DNA from: Methanobacterium veterum
GTDB taxonomy: Archaea > Methanobacteriota > Methanobacteria > Methanobacteriales > Methanobacteriaceae
NCBI RefSeq assembly: GCF_000745485.1
Contig: NZ_KN050693.1
Coordinates: 287,995-351,994 of the forward strand
Direction: 5' to 3'
Length of the DNA: 64,000 bases
Positions 17,534 through 26,408 of this stretch are shown here, one piece after another. The notes beneath the pieces are model-generated. The model made no database searches, was not told where the DNA came from, and was given only the letters and a program-made list of their open reading frames with translations. Positions within the stretch are counted from its first letter, which is position 1. Each line of letters starts with the position of its first letter. The position numbers and the translations under genes were made by a program.

Positions 17534-18883
17534 TTAAGAATTTTCTTCACCTTCAAAGAGTGTTCTATGAACCTTAAGCATATTTTTAGCGGATATTAAT
17601 AAATCATTATATGTATACACGTTAACATTAAGACTAGAATTTCTTTCTCTTTTACGAATTTCTTTTCTTTGATTTTCGTCGAGATTGTATCCTATATAAA
17701 GAAAGATTTTTGGACTTTCGAATTTCAAGCCTTTCTCTTCATAAAGATAGTTTCTGTGGTCTTCTGCAAAATTGCTATAACGTTCAATTTGTGCCCATGC
17801 CTTATGAAAAGCTATTAAAGGTTCTCCATTTTTACCAAATAAGTTTATAAATGGAGCTTTTATTTCAAATATGTCATTGCAATCATCAATTACGCGAACA
17901 CCTGTAAAATCGGGGATATTTTTGTCATCAAAAGTTTCATGAGATTTTATTTCAGAATACATATGTCCGAACAGTACAGGATTATTTTTAAGTAAAGATT
18001 GATATTTTGATTCATCATTACATTTACTTTCCAGAAGGTTTTCAAGTTCTTTAATAGCTGTTTCTAACTTATTGGGTTTTTCTACTATTTTATCAGATTC
18101 TTCTATAGGAACAATACTAAAATCATTTTCTACAGGTTCACATCCGTCTATAGGTTCTCTTGCAGGGATTGCAATACTAATTTCATTATCTGATTCCCTA
18201 CTTTTTAATGAAGATAAAACTTCTGAAGATAAAAATTCACTATTTATATAAAAAGTATCTATTCCTTTAAATGAATTTATTAATGAAGTTATATCTCTTG
18301 AGTTCATTATTTCAGCTGCTCTCAAGAGGGGAGTCATCATTGAATTCGCTATATTAGATGTCCACAATATTGGACTCATATCCATTGAGCTCATTGCATC
18401 AGCTGCCCATAAGATTGGGCTTATATCCATAGAATTTATTATTTCAGTAATTATGGGACTTATATTCATTGAATTCAATGTATCAGCAATCCTTAAGGCA
18501 GGATTTATATCTGTTGAGTTCATTATTTCAACCGCTCTAAAGGTTGAACTCATATTCATTGAACTCATCATTTTGGCTGTATTGAGAACAGGGCTAGTAT
18601 CTATTAAACTCATCATTTCGGCTTTATTGAGAATGGGGCTCATATCTATCAAATTTATCATTTCAAACTTGTTTAAGATAGGGCTCATATTCATTGAACT
18701 TATTATATCTGTATTTATCCAAAATTGGCTCATATCTATTGTACTTATCATCTGAAAGTTTCTGTAGGCTTGATCCATATCTATTGAATTAAATATTTCA
18801 GCTGCTCTTACAATTGAACTCATATCTCCGTGTTTAATTGTATCATACACCTTTTTTTTATCTCTATTGCCCAATATATCCAC
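17534..18883 (-). CDS. Shedu-type (SduA, DUF4263) nuclease with 15-residue repeat domain
   Basis: 449 residues. The C-terminal ~190 residues match the Shedu SduA core: LETAIKELENLLES, then YQSLLKNNPVLFG, IPDFTGVRV and the PD-(D/E)xK-like strand DIFEIKAPFINLFG, then AHKAWAQIERYSNFA-like helix (here FHKAWAQIERYSNFAED). Shedu is a single-gene anti-phage system whose N-terminal region varies between members. Here residues about 21-215 are some 13 tandem units of 15 residues, consensus MSPILRAAEIMNSMD. The start is a GTG; a TTG three codons later is an alternative. It is first of a cluster of defence-like genes. Confidence 0.75.
   Translation of the reverse strand: MDILGNRDKKKVYDTIKHGDMSSIVRAAEIFNSIDMDQAYRNFQMISTIDMSQFWINTDIISSMNMSPILNKFEMINLIDMSPILNKAEMMSLIDTSPVLNTAKMMSSMNMSSTFRAVEIMNSTDINPALRIADTLNSMNISPIITEIINSMDISPILWAADAMSSMDMSPILWTSNIANSMMTPLLRAAEIMNSRDITSLINSFKGIDTFYINSEFLSSEVLSSLKSRESDNEISIAIPAREPIDGCEPVENDFSIVPIEESDKIVEKPNKLETAIKELENLLESKCNDESKYQSLLKNNPVLFGHMYSEIKSHETFDDKNIPDFTGVRVIDDCNDIFEIKAPFINLFGKNGEPLIAFHKAWAQIERYSNFAEDHRNYLYEEKGLKFESPKIFLYIGYNLDENQRKEIRKRERNSSLNVNVYTYNDLLISAKNMLKVHRTLFEGEENS
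18239..18823 (-). repeat. 45-bp coding repeats in the Shedu-like gene
   Basis: About 13 degenerate direct repeats of 45 bp encode the 15-residue units (for example MSPILNKAEMMSLID and MSPILWAADAMSSMD). One unit near the middle is two residues short (ISPIITEIINSMD). The array could change unit number by recombination. An antisense ORF across it is a by-product of the repeat composition. Confidence 0.75.
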
Positions 18884-19414
18884 GCCCTAATTATATTTAA
18901 TTAAAAAAGACTATATTACAGTCTCTAACGTCCATAGAGTTTTGTACTATTAAATACTGTTAATCTTGCTTTATTATTTACAATCTATTTTACTCATTAA
19001 AAATAATTTAAAAACTATTTTCTTCGATGAAATTCATCAAATTGCAAGTTTTTGTAGTTTTATTTTGCAATCAAATCTTTTTACAAGTTTGTTAACTATT
19101 TAATGTACTTCTACTATTGATACTTCTTAACTTCTATTATGAAATATAGTAGAACTTAAGTTTAATATTTGTGACTTGTTGATAAGTATTTTTAATAAGT
19201 ATATGGGATCATTATACTTTTAAATAGCTATATTGGCTTAATATTGAAATAAAAATTAAATTTTCACAAATTAATTAATTTTAAGCATCTAATATATCAT
19301 TGTATATGTTTTAAGTCTTTATTTAAGCAATTTTTGTGCACATTATTAAAATTATTAAGATTTAAATATAATTAAATCGTAATACCATATGATACACAAA
19401 ATAAAGGTAATATA
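18884..19414. other. AT-rich intergenic gap
   Basis: 531 bases between divergent defence-like genes, with only AT-rich sequence and probable promoters at both ends (the right one before 19415, with AAAGGTAAT as ribosome binding site). No gene or clear structure seen. Confidence 0.4.
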
Positions 19415-19969
19415 ATGTTAGAACTAGCTAAAATATCCAAATGGGCATTTTTCGCATTAGCTTATGTTCCGTTAATTGTTTTTATGTGTATCAGGTTTGC
19501 TTCATTAGACCCTTATGTATTCTTAAGTATAGGTCTTTGTGCAGTTTTCATAGTTCTTATTTTATGCATTGTAAATTATGTTATAGATGAATTTGAGGAT
19601 TCAAATCATCAAATAGAACATTTTTCAGTGGTAGAGTCAAAAAATTCAGAGTTTTTAGCATTTATTATAGTTTATTTAGTACCTTTTTTTGGTTTTACAC
19701 CAGATACACGATTATTCATTGCACTTATTGTTTTCTTTATATTTCTTGGATTCATCTATATTAAAACGCCTCTTTTTTGTATAAATCCGTTATTAAACCT
19801 TATTTGGGGATATAATATTTACGAAATTAATATAAAGAAGGGTAAAGCAGTGTATAAAGCGTTTCTTTTAACAAAACAGGAACTTCCTTTAGGACACAAC
19901 GCTCGAGATGTAAAAAGAATAAGCAACGAAGTTTATTGGGGGGAATTTAAATTACCGAAGAAATCATAG
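19415..19969 (+). CDS. Kiwa KwaA-like membrane protein
   Basis: 184 residues with four hydrophobic segments (about 8-30, 35-57, 78-95, 100-122) and a cytosolic C-terminal tail (KGKAVYKAFLLTKQELPLGH onward). The size, four-span layout and the directly following DUF4868-like gene match the two-gene Kiwa defence system, where KwaA is the membrane sensor and KwaB the DNA-binding effector. KwaA proteins diverge strongly, so the assignment rests mainly on the pair. AAAGGTAAT is the ribosome binding site. Confidence 0.6.
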   Translation: MLELAKISKWAFFALAYVPLIVFMCIRFASLDPYVFLSIGLCAVFIVLILCIVNYVIDEFEDSNHQIEHFSVVESKNSEFLAFIIVYLVPFFGFTPDTRLFIALIVFFIFLGFIYIKTPLFCINPLLNLIWGYNIYEINIKKGKAVYKAFLLTKQELPLGHNARDVKRISNEVYWGEFKLPKKS

Positions 19970-19983
19970 AAAAATTCAAAGAA

Positions 19984-20982
19984 ATGATTGAAAGTGTAAA
20001 AGATAGAGATATTAAAACACAGTTAGTTTTTTGTCAAAAAAGAAGCATATCTGGGAAAACTAGAAAAACTAAGTATAATTTTTATGGAACTAATTTAGAT
20101 CCAAATTTAGAGAAAGATGTAGGAGAATTTCTTAAGAAAAATGTTGAAGATCTTGATGAATATGATATAATAGATCAAGCTGATGATAATTTAGATAAGT
20201 CCCTTGTAAAGGTAGATAACCTAGATGATATAATAAATTGGAAAGAATTTTCTGAGGAAGCTTTTACCGAATCAAGAGAAGTTACAAGTTTAAAAGATAT
20301 AAAAAAAGATTTAAATTGCTTTGTAATATATTATAAAGATGAAAATAAAGTAATAGGCCAAATAAGGAGAGTATGGCCACGTAATGTATTACTTGAAGAA
20401 GAAAATGATAGGGATAATAATAAAAAGATCAGTAAAAAGAGAATTTTTATTAGTGATGAAATCTTTAAAAAAATGGAAATTAAAGAAGATTTAACTATCG
20501 ATAATTATTTTGATTTCATGTTTTTATTTGAGTATGAGAGTGAAGAAAGCGAAGATGAGGAAGAAAAATTAAAAATTGGATTAATTAATAATTGTGAGAA
20601 TTATTATTCAATATTTGATTTAGATATCCAATTTGCAAATGAAGCTAAAGAAATTATATCTTCATGTAGTATTTTTAATAATTTTGAAGAACCTACTAAA
20701 GTTAAAGAACTGATTGAAGGAGATAGAGTATTACAGAGAACTTTAAGAAATCAAATTTGTAGAGAAGCTTTTGAATCTATTAAGGAAGAGAATCTTATTG
20801 AAATAAAAAGTGCTCTAAATGATAATGTAAACTTTGATATAGATGGTACTAGGATTATTTTACCTGAGGAAGAGTCAAAAAAAGCTTTAAAAGAATTTGT
20901 AAGAGCAGTAGGTAGATACTACAATAAAAGTATATATGGTGATTCTAGAATCATAGAGGGCAAACCAGTAAGAATCATTTGA
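19984..20982 (+). CDS. Kiwa KwaB-like protein (DUF4868)
   Basis: 332 residues from the ATG at 19984. The middle and C-terminal parts show the DUF4868 pattern: LTIDNYFDFMFLFEYE, an acidic insert, LKIGLINNCENYYSIFDLDI then QFANEAKEIISS, and the helical end. Upstream of this ATG there is no ribosome binding site, whereas GGGGGG at about 19938-19943 sits 7-8 bases before an in-frame ATT at 19951 that would add TEEIIEKFKE. Translation may begin at this AUU, overlapping the end of the KwaA-like gene. KwaB binds DNA and blocks phage replication in characterised Kiwa systems. The island context supports a defence role. Confidence 0.65.
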   Translation: MIESVKDRDIKTQLVFCQKRSISGKTRKTKYNFYGTNLDPNLEKDVGEFLKKNVEDLDEYDIIDQADDNLDKSLVKVDNLDDIINWKEFSEEAFTESREVTSLKDIKKDLNCFVIYYKDENKVIGQIRRVWPRNVLLEEENDRDNNKKISKKRIFISDEIFKKMEIKEDLTIDNYFDFMFLFEYESEESEDEEEKLKIGLINNCENYYSIFDLDIQFANEAKEIISSCSIFNNFEEPTKVKELIEGDRVLQRTLRNQICREAFESIKEENLIEIKSALNDNVNFDIDGTRIILPEEESKKALKEFVRAVGRYYNKSIYGDSRIIEGKPVRII

Positions 20983-20992
20983 CCTATTTTTT

Positions 20993-21455
20993 TTATATTT
21001 TAATTAAATTCTTTAAAATACTAGCTTTATCTTTATTCTTTGCTCCATTATTCAATGGCTTTTCAAGTGAACTTATATAATTACGTTGCGTTTCTACCAT
21101 TATTGTAAGTTCATTAATTTCTTTCTTTAATTGTTCTCGTTCGGTCTTCAAGTGCTTTAACATTTTTCCTATTTTTTCAAAATCTGATTTTTCGAAGTAC
21201 TTTTATAAATTCATTTAATTCAAATGGGTTATTATCACTTAAAGGAATAATAAACTTTTCAAACTTAATTGTTCTAGTTCTCATTTTCTTATCGATAATT
21301 GTCGATACATCTTCGCATTTCCTGACTCTGGAATCAATAGCATCCAAATTTGAACACCTAGTATATACATTAGCATTATATTTTATGGGTTTTGAGTTAG
21401 AACATTTGAAAAATAATAGTTGAATTTTTTTTCTATTTGCTTTAATACAAATCAT
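20993..21455 (-). pseudogene. Frameshifted coiled-coil protein gene
   Basis: The frame starting at 21455 (MICIKANRKKIQLLFFKCSN onward) ends at 21177 with KVLRKIRF. Removing one A from a run of five near 21187-21196 continues it as VLRKSDFEKIGKMLKHLKTE into a coiled coil (REQLKKEINELTIMVETQRN) that ends at 20993. Both halves are hydrophilic and coding-like, so this was one gene of about 150 codons. It is now broken by a homopolymer frameshift, or the frame is programmed, or the sequence has an error. It converges on the KwaB-like gene. Family unknown. Confidence 0.5.
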
Positions 21456-21601
21456 TCTTATTTTTAATCAGAATATCAATCTTATGTAGGTGTATACCTC
21501 ATTTTCAGGTATTAAAAACTTTAATTTTTTGATTAAATATATAATTCTTTCTATTTGATTGTGATAACAAATATTATCTTTAAGTTTCAAAGGACATAAT
21601 A

Positions 21602-21982
21602 TTGGCTCTTATGAAAAACAAAAATTCCAAAGTAGCGACAAATAATCATGTAGACAGTCTTTTAAAAGTGTTTATATGTCATAGGTTACCAGAACGAACA
21701 TTTAAAATAGGTAAATGGTATTTTCCAGTATGTTCAAGGTGTACAGGGATTTATATCAGTATGTTCTCTTATTATTTTTTTGTTTACTTTGTTTATGTAC
21801 AATATAACCCAATAATCATAACAATCGCATTTTTGATGATAATACCTGTATTATTAGATGGTCTAACTCAATTTTTTGGATTTAGAGAAAGTAATAATGC
21901 TTTAAGGTTTACCACAGGTTTAATTGCAGGATTAGGACTTGGAATTTTGTTTAAAGCCATGAAATGGATTTTGTTTAGTTGA
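21602..21982 (+). CDS. DUF2085 membrane protein
   Basis: 126 residues. [20 protein letters not shown] followed by RCTGIYIS is the DUF2085 signature (Cys-His and CxRCxGI motifs); two or three membrane helices follow, with [15 protein letters not shown] in a loop. The TTG at 21602 is favoured because AAGGA lies 7 bases upstream; the ATG at 21611 is 16 bases away. Function unknown, possibly metal-dependent through the Cys/His pairs. Short gap to the Ltp-like gene (22013), same strand. Confidence 0.8.
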   Translation: MALMKNKNSKVATNNHVDSLLKVFICHRLPERTFKIGKWYFPVCSRCTGIYISMFSYYFFVYFVYVQYNPIIITIAFLMIIPVLLDGLTQFFGFRESNNALRFTTGLIAGLGLGILFKAMKWILFS

Positions 21983-22012
21983 AAAAACTAAAATTAAGGA
22001 GGCATGAATGAA

Positions 22013-22951
22013 TTGGCAAAAATATGTCCAAATTGTGGAAAACAAAATAAAATTACTGCATCATTTTGTGAAGATTGTGGAACTGCTTTAAATAAAGTTC
22101 CAAATACACCAAAGCAAGACAATATTCAAAAAAATGAACAATTAGATAAACCAGCAGGTATACTTGATCAAATAAAAAGATTTTGGAATGCACGGGATAC
22201 AAAAGGTAAAGCTTTAACAAGTGTTGCTGTATGCTGTTTAGGCGTAATTATAATTGGAGCTATTGGAGGCGTACTATTTCCTGATAAACATATTACAATT
22301 GGATTTAATAATGCAACTTATGATAGTCTTGGTACTTATCACATAGATGTTAACAATTCCACTACAGAATATACTATAAGTGGTTATACAGAGGATGGTG
22401 CAAATCTTACTGTAAGTTCTTCTGATTTGAATATAAGTGCTCAAAGGATTAATTTAACTTCAGGTAATGGATTTACATATAAAGTAAAAATACCTGCAAA
22501 TGTAACTAGTGCCACAATTAGATTTGAAGCTGTTAAAGCAGGTAAAGAAAATACTTCTGTTGAACTTACAATAAAAAAGGTGTCTACTCAAGTATCAAGC
22601 CAAGCTACCAACACAACACCATCTACAGATACCTCATCAAGTGATAGTTCAGTTACAAGTGCAACTGTGGGTCAAGAACAAGCAGCAAAAAAGGCTCAAG
22701 AATACTTAGATACTATGCCGTTTTCACGATCTGGATTAATTAAACAGCTCAAATTTGAAGGATTTACACAACAGGAAGCTGTATACGGAGTAGATCAAAC
22801 TGGTGCTGACTGGAATGAGCAAGCAGCAAAAAAGGCTCAAAGCTACTTAGATACCATGTCGTTTTCACGATCTGGATTAATTAAACAGCTCAAATTTGAA
22901 GGATTTACACAACAGCAAGCTGAATACGGAGTTCAGGCCGTGGGATTGTAA
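22013..22951 (+). CDS. Zinc-ribbon, membrane-anchored Ltp-repeat protein
   Basis: 312 residues from a TTG at 22013, chosen because AAGGAGG lies 10 bases upstream (the ATG at 22004 is only one base away). Order: N-terminal zinc ribbon (CPNCGK...FCEDCG), one membrane helix near 63-85, an extracellular beta-rich domain (about 95-190), a Ser/Thr linker, then two nearly identical 44-residue Ltp units (QAAKKAQEYLDTMPFSRSGL with IKQLKFEGFTQQ). Ltp repeats occur in surface lipoproteins; the Streptococcus phage TP-J34 Ltp blocks phage DNA entry. Here the lipid anchor is replaced by a helix. A superinfection-exclusion role is inference supported by the island. Confidence 0.78.
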   Translation: MAKICPNCGKQNKITASFCEDCGTALNKVPNTPKQDNIQKNEQLDKPAGILDQIKRFWNARDTKGKALTSVAVCCLGVIIIGAIGGVLFPDKHITIGFNNATYDSLGTYHIDVNNSTTEYTISGYTEDGANLTVSSSDLNISAQRINLTSGNGFTYKVKIPANVTSATIRFEAVKAGKENTSVELTIKKVSTQVSSQATNTTPSTDTSSSDSSVTSATVGQEQAAKKAQEYLDTMPFSRSGLIKQLKFEGFTQQEAVYGVDQTGADWNEQAAKKAQSYLDTMSFSRSGLIKQLKFEGFTQQQAEYGVQAVGL

Positions 22952-23276
22952 TATATAAAACGTCTGCCTGGTGATGGCATTACTTTTAGTTAATTGGTTC
23001 AGCAATCAGACTTGTAAAAATCAAATAAAGACGGTGTAGTTTCAGTAGCAGCTAATGTTTGATTTTGTGTAATAGTATCAAAAAAATATTTCTTTTTTTC
23101 TTTTTTTTAGTATATTATGAATAAACGAAAATGATATAAAAATTTGAATAACAATTAAAATGCTATTTCAGGTACAAGGTAAAAAAAACTTTTCGAATCT
23201 TTAGTTTCCATAGAGTAAATTGTTTATTTTAATTAAAAAAATCTAAGATCAAATTTAATTTTAAATGATTATATAT
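22952..23276. other. Intergenic gap
   Basis: 325 bases of AT-rich sequence between convergent genes, with poly-T runs near 23090-23110 that could end transcription of the Ltp-like gene. No gene seen. Confidence 0.3.
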
Positions 23277-23462
23277 TTACAATCTTGAGCCACATTCTTG
23301 ACAGTAATTTGCATATTTATGGTTTTTCATTTCAAAAAAAGGGCATTCATTTTTAGAATTTTCAGATAAAGGACGGGCACATGTAATGCAGAAATTAGTG
23401 TTGTTATTATTAACCTTACCGTATATATGGCAAATAATAGACTTAGATCTTCTTGTTGACAC
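23277..23462 (-). CDS. Small double zinc-ribbon protein (possibly degenerate)
   Basis: 61 residues. The C-terminal half NYCQECGSRL and the middle NFCITCARPL are half zinc ribbons, but their partner knuckles are altered (ICHIYG and ECPFFE in place of CPxCG). It could be a decayed relative of the zinc-ribbon proteins in this region. No clear ribosome binding site. Low confidence that it is functional. Confidence 0.4.
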   Translation of the reverse strand: MSTRRSKSIICHIYGKVNNNNTNFCITCARPLSENSKNECPFFEMKNHKYANYCQECGSRL

Positions 23463-23971
23463 AATTTAATGTAGCAGTGTTAATTTTTTAATTTTTAGTT
23501 AGCCCCTCGGGGCAATAACTCGACTTAAACGAAATTCTATTAAGAAAGAATGATTAATTTTAAATTTGTACTAAAATAGAAATATTTATGTTAAAATAGT
23601 CTATTTTAATAAAGAATAACAATGAAAAATAAATTTGTGCTTTTTTTAAACTAAAATATAGAAAAAATTTATATGCTTTATTTTATACATTAATGATTGA
23701 TTTTATACAAAAATGTACTAAACAATAGCAATGTTGTTTATCCAATTTTGGGACTAATAACTTATATATTATCCAAATGGAATTATCAGTAAAAAGTTAT
23801 AAAGTAAAGTCTGGCGAATCTTTATGTTAGATAATATACAATTTAAACAGCTATTACATACATTGATATTATTTTTTAGGTTTTGAATTAGAATATTTGA
23901 AAAGTACTTATTTTTTGAAAAGATTAAAAATCTTCGATTTTTAACCTTCGGAAATTGTAAATTTCTTCAAT
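23463..23971. other. AT-rich intergenic gap
   Basis: About 500 bases without a gene. It contains a GC hairpin GCCCCTCGGGGC at 23502-23513, a ~50-base fragment near 23855-23910 that resembles 21361-21420 inside the broken coiled-coil gene, and small palindromes near 23930-23970. Confidence 0.35.
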
Positions 23972-24206
23972 TTTAAAAAGATTTATATTGGTTAATTTTA
24001 TAAAACTAAAAAATGAAATACGTTGAAAATGTAAGTAATGGTTTATCTGATTAGTATAATCATTTAATATGAATTTTATGAGGTTTATTCGGAAAAAAAC
24101 AGATATAAATGAGGTTAGGGGAAATTTTCAATTTTTTGAACCCCTAAATTTTTGTTAGCAAAAGTTTTAGAGGTTTTTTAGTATTCTAAGCAAAATTGCA
24201 TAGTTA
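23972..24206 (+). repeat. Long direct repeat, left copy (dUTPase upstream region)
   Basis: This segment matches 26129-26408 over its length. Shared landmarks are TTTAAAAAGATTTATAT, GGTTAATTTTATAAAACTAA, GATTAGTATAAT, TTAATATGAATTTTATG and TTTTAGAGG...TTTTAGTATTCTA. The last part equals the ribosome binding site and first codons of the dUTPase-like gene, but here the frame stops after a few codons (ATT CTA AGC AAA ATT GCA TAG). Confidence 0.7.
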
Positions 24207-24301
24207 AACTTTCAAAAAGGTTATAAAGTCATTTGAATATGATGAAAAAGATATAACTATAGAAACCCGTAATTCATATAATATAGGAATAGTGTGAATA
24301 A

Positions 24302-26026
24302 ATGACATCAGAAAAAGTAAAATTGCCCGATGAATGGAAATCAATAATAGGAGAATTAACTGATAAAGATTTTGAATATTTATGCTATGAGTTAGTACGT
24401 TCAATGGATGGTTTTACTAATGTATCTTTGAGAGATGGGAGTGCTGACGGCGGAAGAGATATAGATGCTATCTATAAAAGTAAAATGCCAGATGGTATAA
24501 CAGAAATTTTTGAAAAATGTAGGTTTGAATGCAAAAAATATTCTAATGGTATTTCATATCGAGATATAAGTGACAAAATTAATAAAGCAATTTCTAGTCG
24601 AATTGAAAAAATATTTATTATGTCTAACATGCATCTCACTCCAGATTGTAAAGATGAAATTGAAAATGCAATGAATAATTTCCAATGTAAGATTATTGAT
24701 TGGACGGGAGTACGTTTTCAAGATATTCTTTTTCAATATCAAGATATTTTTCACGATTATTTCCCAGACGAAAAAATTCCTGAAAGATTTTTAGATAAAG
24801 ATAGTCCTCAGGAACTTTTAAAGATAACACAGAGAGCCGGCTCTAATTTTGGCATGAAATTTAAACTTAAAATTAATAATGAAAAAAATATTCCAAAAAG
24901 TCTTGATGAAATGGCCACAAATATTAAAGAAAGTCTTTTAGATTTAAAAAATATTGATCTTAATATAAAATCTATGATTTATCAGCAAATGAGTGGTTTA
25001 TTTTTAAGCATAAAGCGGAGAGAGGATGCATTATTCTTTACTAATGAATCTTTAAAGATTACACCCAATAATATTCCTGTTTTATTAAATAAAGGCCATA
25101 TTTTAATGGAATTAGGCAATCTAAATGATTCATTGAAATGTTATAATGATGTACTCAAACTAGATAAACAAAATAAATTCGCTCTAATAAATAAAGCCAG
25201 TATTTTAAAAAATAAAGGATATTTTAAAAAATCTTTAAAAACAATAAATGAAGCTTTATCTATTGAACCTAACTCTAAAATTGCAATTCATACCAAATCA
25301 CGAATATTAAGAGATTTTGATAGATCTGAAGAAGCGCTAGAGTTTATAGATCCTTATATTAAAAAGAATAAGAACTCTAAGATATTACTAGATACCAAAA
25401 TAACCTTATTAACCGAGATGGTGGATTTAGTTCCTTCAATGGAAATGGTTAATAGTCTTTTGGATATATATCCTGAAGATTCTTTTCTATTAAATGCAAA
25501 AGGAGCTATATATGGAATTAATTCAGAATATCAAAAAAAGAAAAAATATCTTGATCTTGCAGAAAAATACTTTGATAAAGCATTAGAAATTGAAAAGGAT
25601 AGTACAGAAATATTGGCTAATAAACTCTATGTTCTTATGGAAAATAAACTTCTTAAAGAAGCTGAAAGTACATTAAAAATGTTAATGGTTGATTACCCTA
25701 ATGATGCATTAATTTTAGCTAAAAAAGGAGAATTATGTCTTAAAAATAAAGATTTTAAAAAGGCTTTAAAATATTTTAATAAATCATTGAGCCGTAGATA
25801 TGTTGGTTATACTTATTTAAATAAGGCAAAAACGTTGCTATTACTTCGAAAATATAAAGACGCAATAAAAATAACTGATGAAATGCTAAAAGACACACCT
25901 AATGACTATATGATATTGGAAATTAAAGGGAAAGCATTGGAGAGAACACATCAAAACTTTCAAGCGAGAAAATGTTTGAAAATGTCAAAAGAACTTAAAA
26001 AAGAACCTATATCATTATTAGAATAA
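24302..26026 (+). CDS. Mrr-like restriction endonuclease fused to TPR repeats
   Basis: 574 residues. The N-terminal domain (about 10-165) is an Mrr_cat/PD-(D/E)xK nuclease: LTDKDFEYLCYELVRSMDGF, then DGSADGGRDIDAI and the catalytic strand FECKKYSNG, followed by IFIMSNMHLT. Residues about 225-570 contain some eight tetratricopeptide-like repeats, for example LLNKGHILMELGNLNDSLKC. TPRs usually bind proteins or peptides, so they may sense a trigger or anchor a partner. AGGAAT precedes the ATG by 13 bases. It is the only complete gene between two long direct repeats, as if carried by an inserted unit. Very low GC. Confidence 0.8.
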   Translation: MTSEKVKLPDEWKSIIGELTDKDFEYLCYELVRSMDGFTNVSLRDGSADGGRDIDAIYKSKMPDGITEIFEKCRFECKKYSNGISYRDISDKINKAISSRIEKIFIMSNMHLTPDCKDEIENAMNNFQCKIIDWTGVRFQDILFQYQDIFHDYFPDEKIPERFLDKDSPQELLKITQRAGSNFGMKFKLKINNEKNIPKSLDEMATNIKESLLDLKNIDLNIKSMIYQQMSGLFLSIKRREDALFFTNESLKITPNNIPVLLNKGHILMELGNLNDSLKCYNDVLKLDKQNKFALINKASILKNKGYFKKSLKTINEALSIEPNSKIAIHTKSRILRDFDRSEEALEFIDPYIKKNKNSKILLDTKITLLTEMVDLVPSMEMVNSLLDIYPEDSFLLNAKGAIYGINSEYQKKKKYLDLAEKYFDKALEIEKDSTEILANKLYVLMENKLLKEAESTLKMLMVDYPNDALILAKKGELCLKNKDFKKALKYFNKSLSRRYVGYTYLNKAKTLLLLRKYKDAIKITDEMLKDTPNDYMILEIKGKALERTHQNFQARKCLKMSKELKKEPISLLE

Positions 26027-26128
26027 AAAATAAGTTCTATCTTAAAATTTTTCTATGTTGTATATTAAACTATACATTGGACATTTTAAGGATTAGATCA
26101 TCTGAAAAATAATTTTATTTTTTGGAAA

Positions 26129-26408
26129 TTTAAAAAGATTTATATGGGTTAATTTTATAAAACTAAAAGTGAAATGTATCAAAAATGTAGACATTGGTTT
26201 ATCCGATTAGTATAATTATTTAATATGAATTTTATGGAGTTTAGTAGGAAAAAAAGAGGTATAAGTGAGGTTGAGAAAAATACAAGCATTAGAAAATCTC
26301 TGATTTTCTATGCGTCAAAATCTTTGATTTTGACTGTATTTTTCGAACCACGAAAATTTTTTTGTAAAAAAAATTTTAGAGGTGTTTTAGTATTCTAGGC
26401 GAAACAGA
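26129..26408 (+). repeat. Long direct repeat, right copy, with small palindromic insert
   Basis: Second copy of the 23972-24206 repeat. It differs by an insert near 26285-26345 made of palindromes (GAAAATCTCTGATTTTC and CAAAATCTTTGATTTTG). It runs into the intact dUTPase-like gene and so supplies that gene's promoter and ribosome binding site. Confidence 0.7.

Noticed and set aside
18453..18755. 100-codon ORF opposite the Shedu repeat region
   Set aside because: It stays open only because the 45-bp repeats are mirrored on the other strand.
23502..23513. GCCCCTCGGGGC hairpin as terminator
   Set aside because: The stem is short and not followed by a T-run on either strand at the right place.
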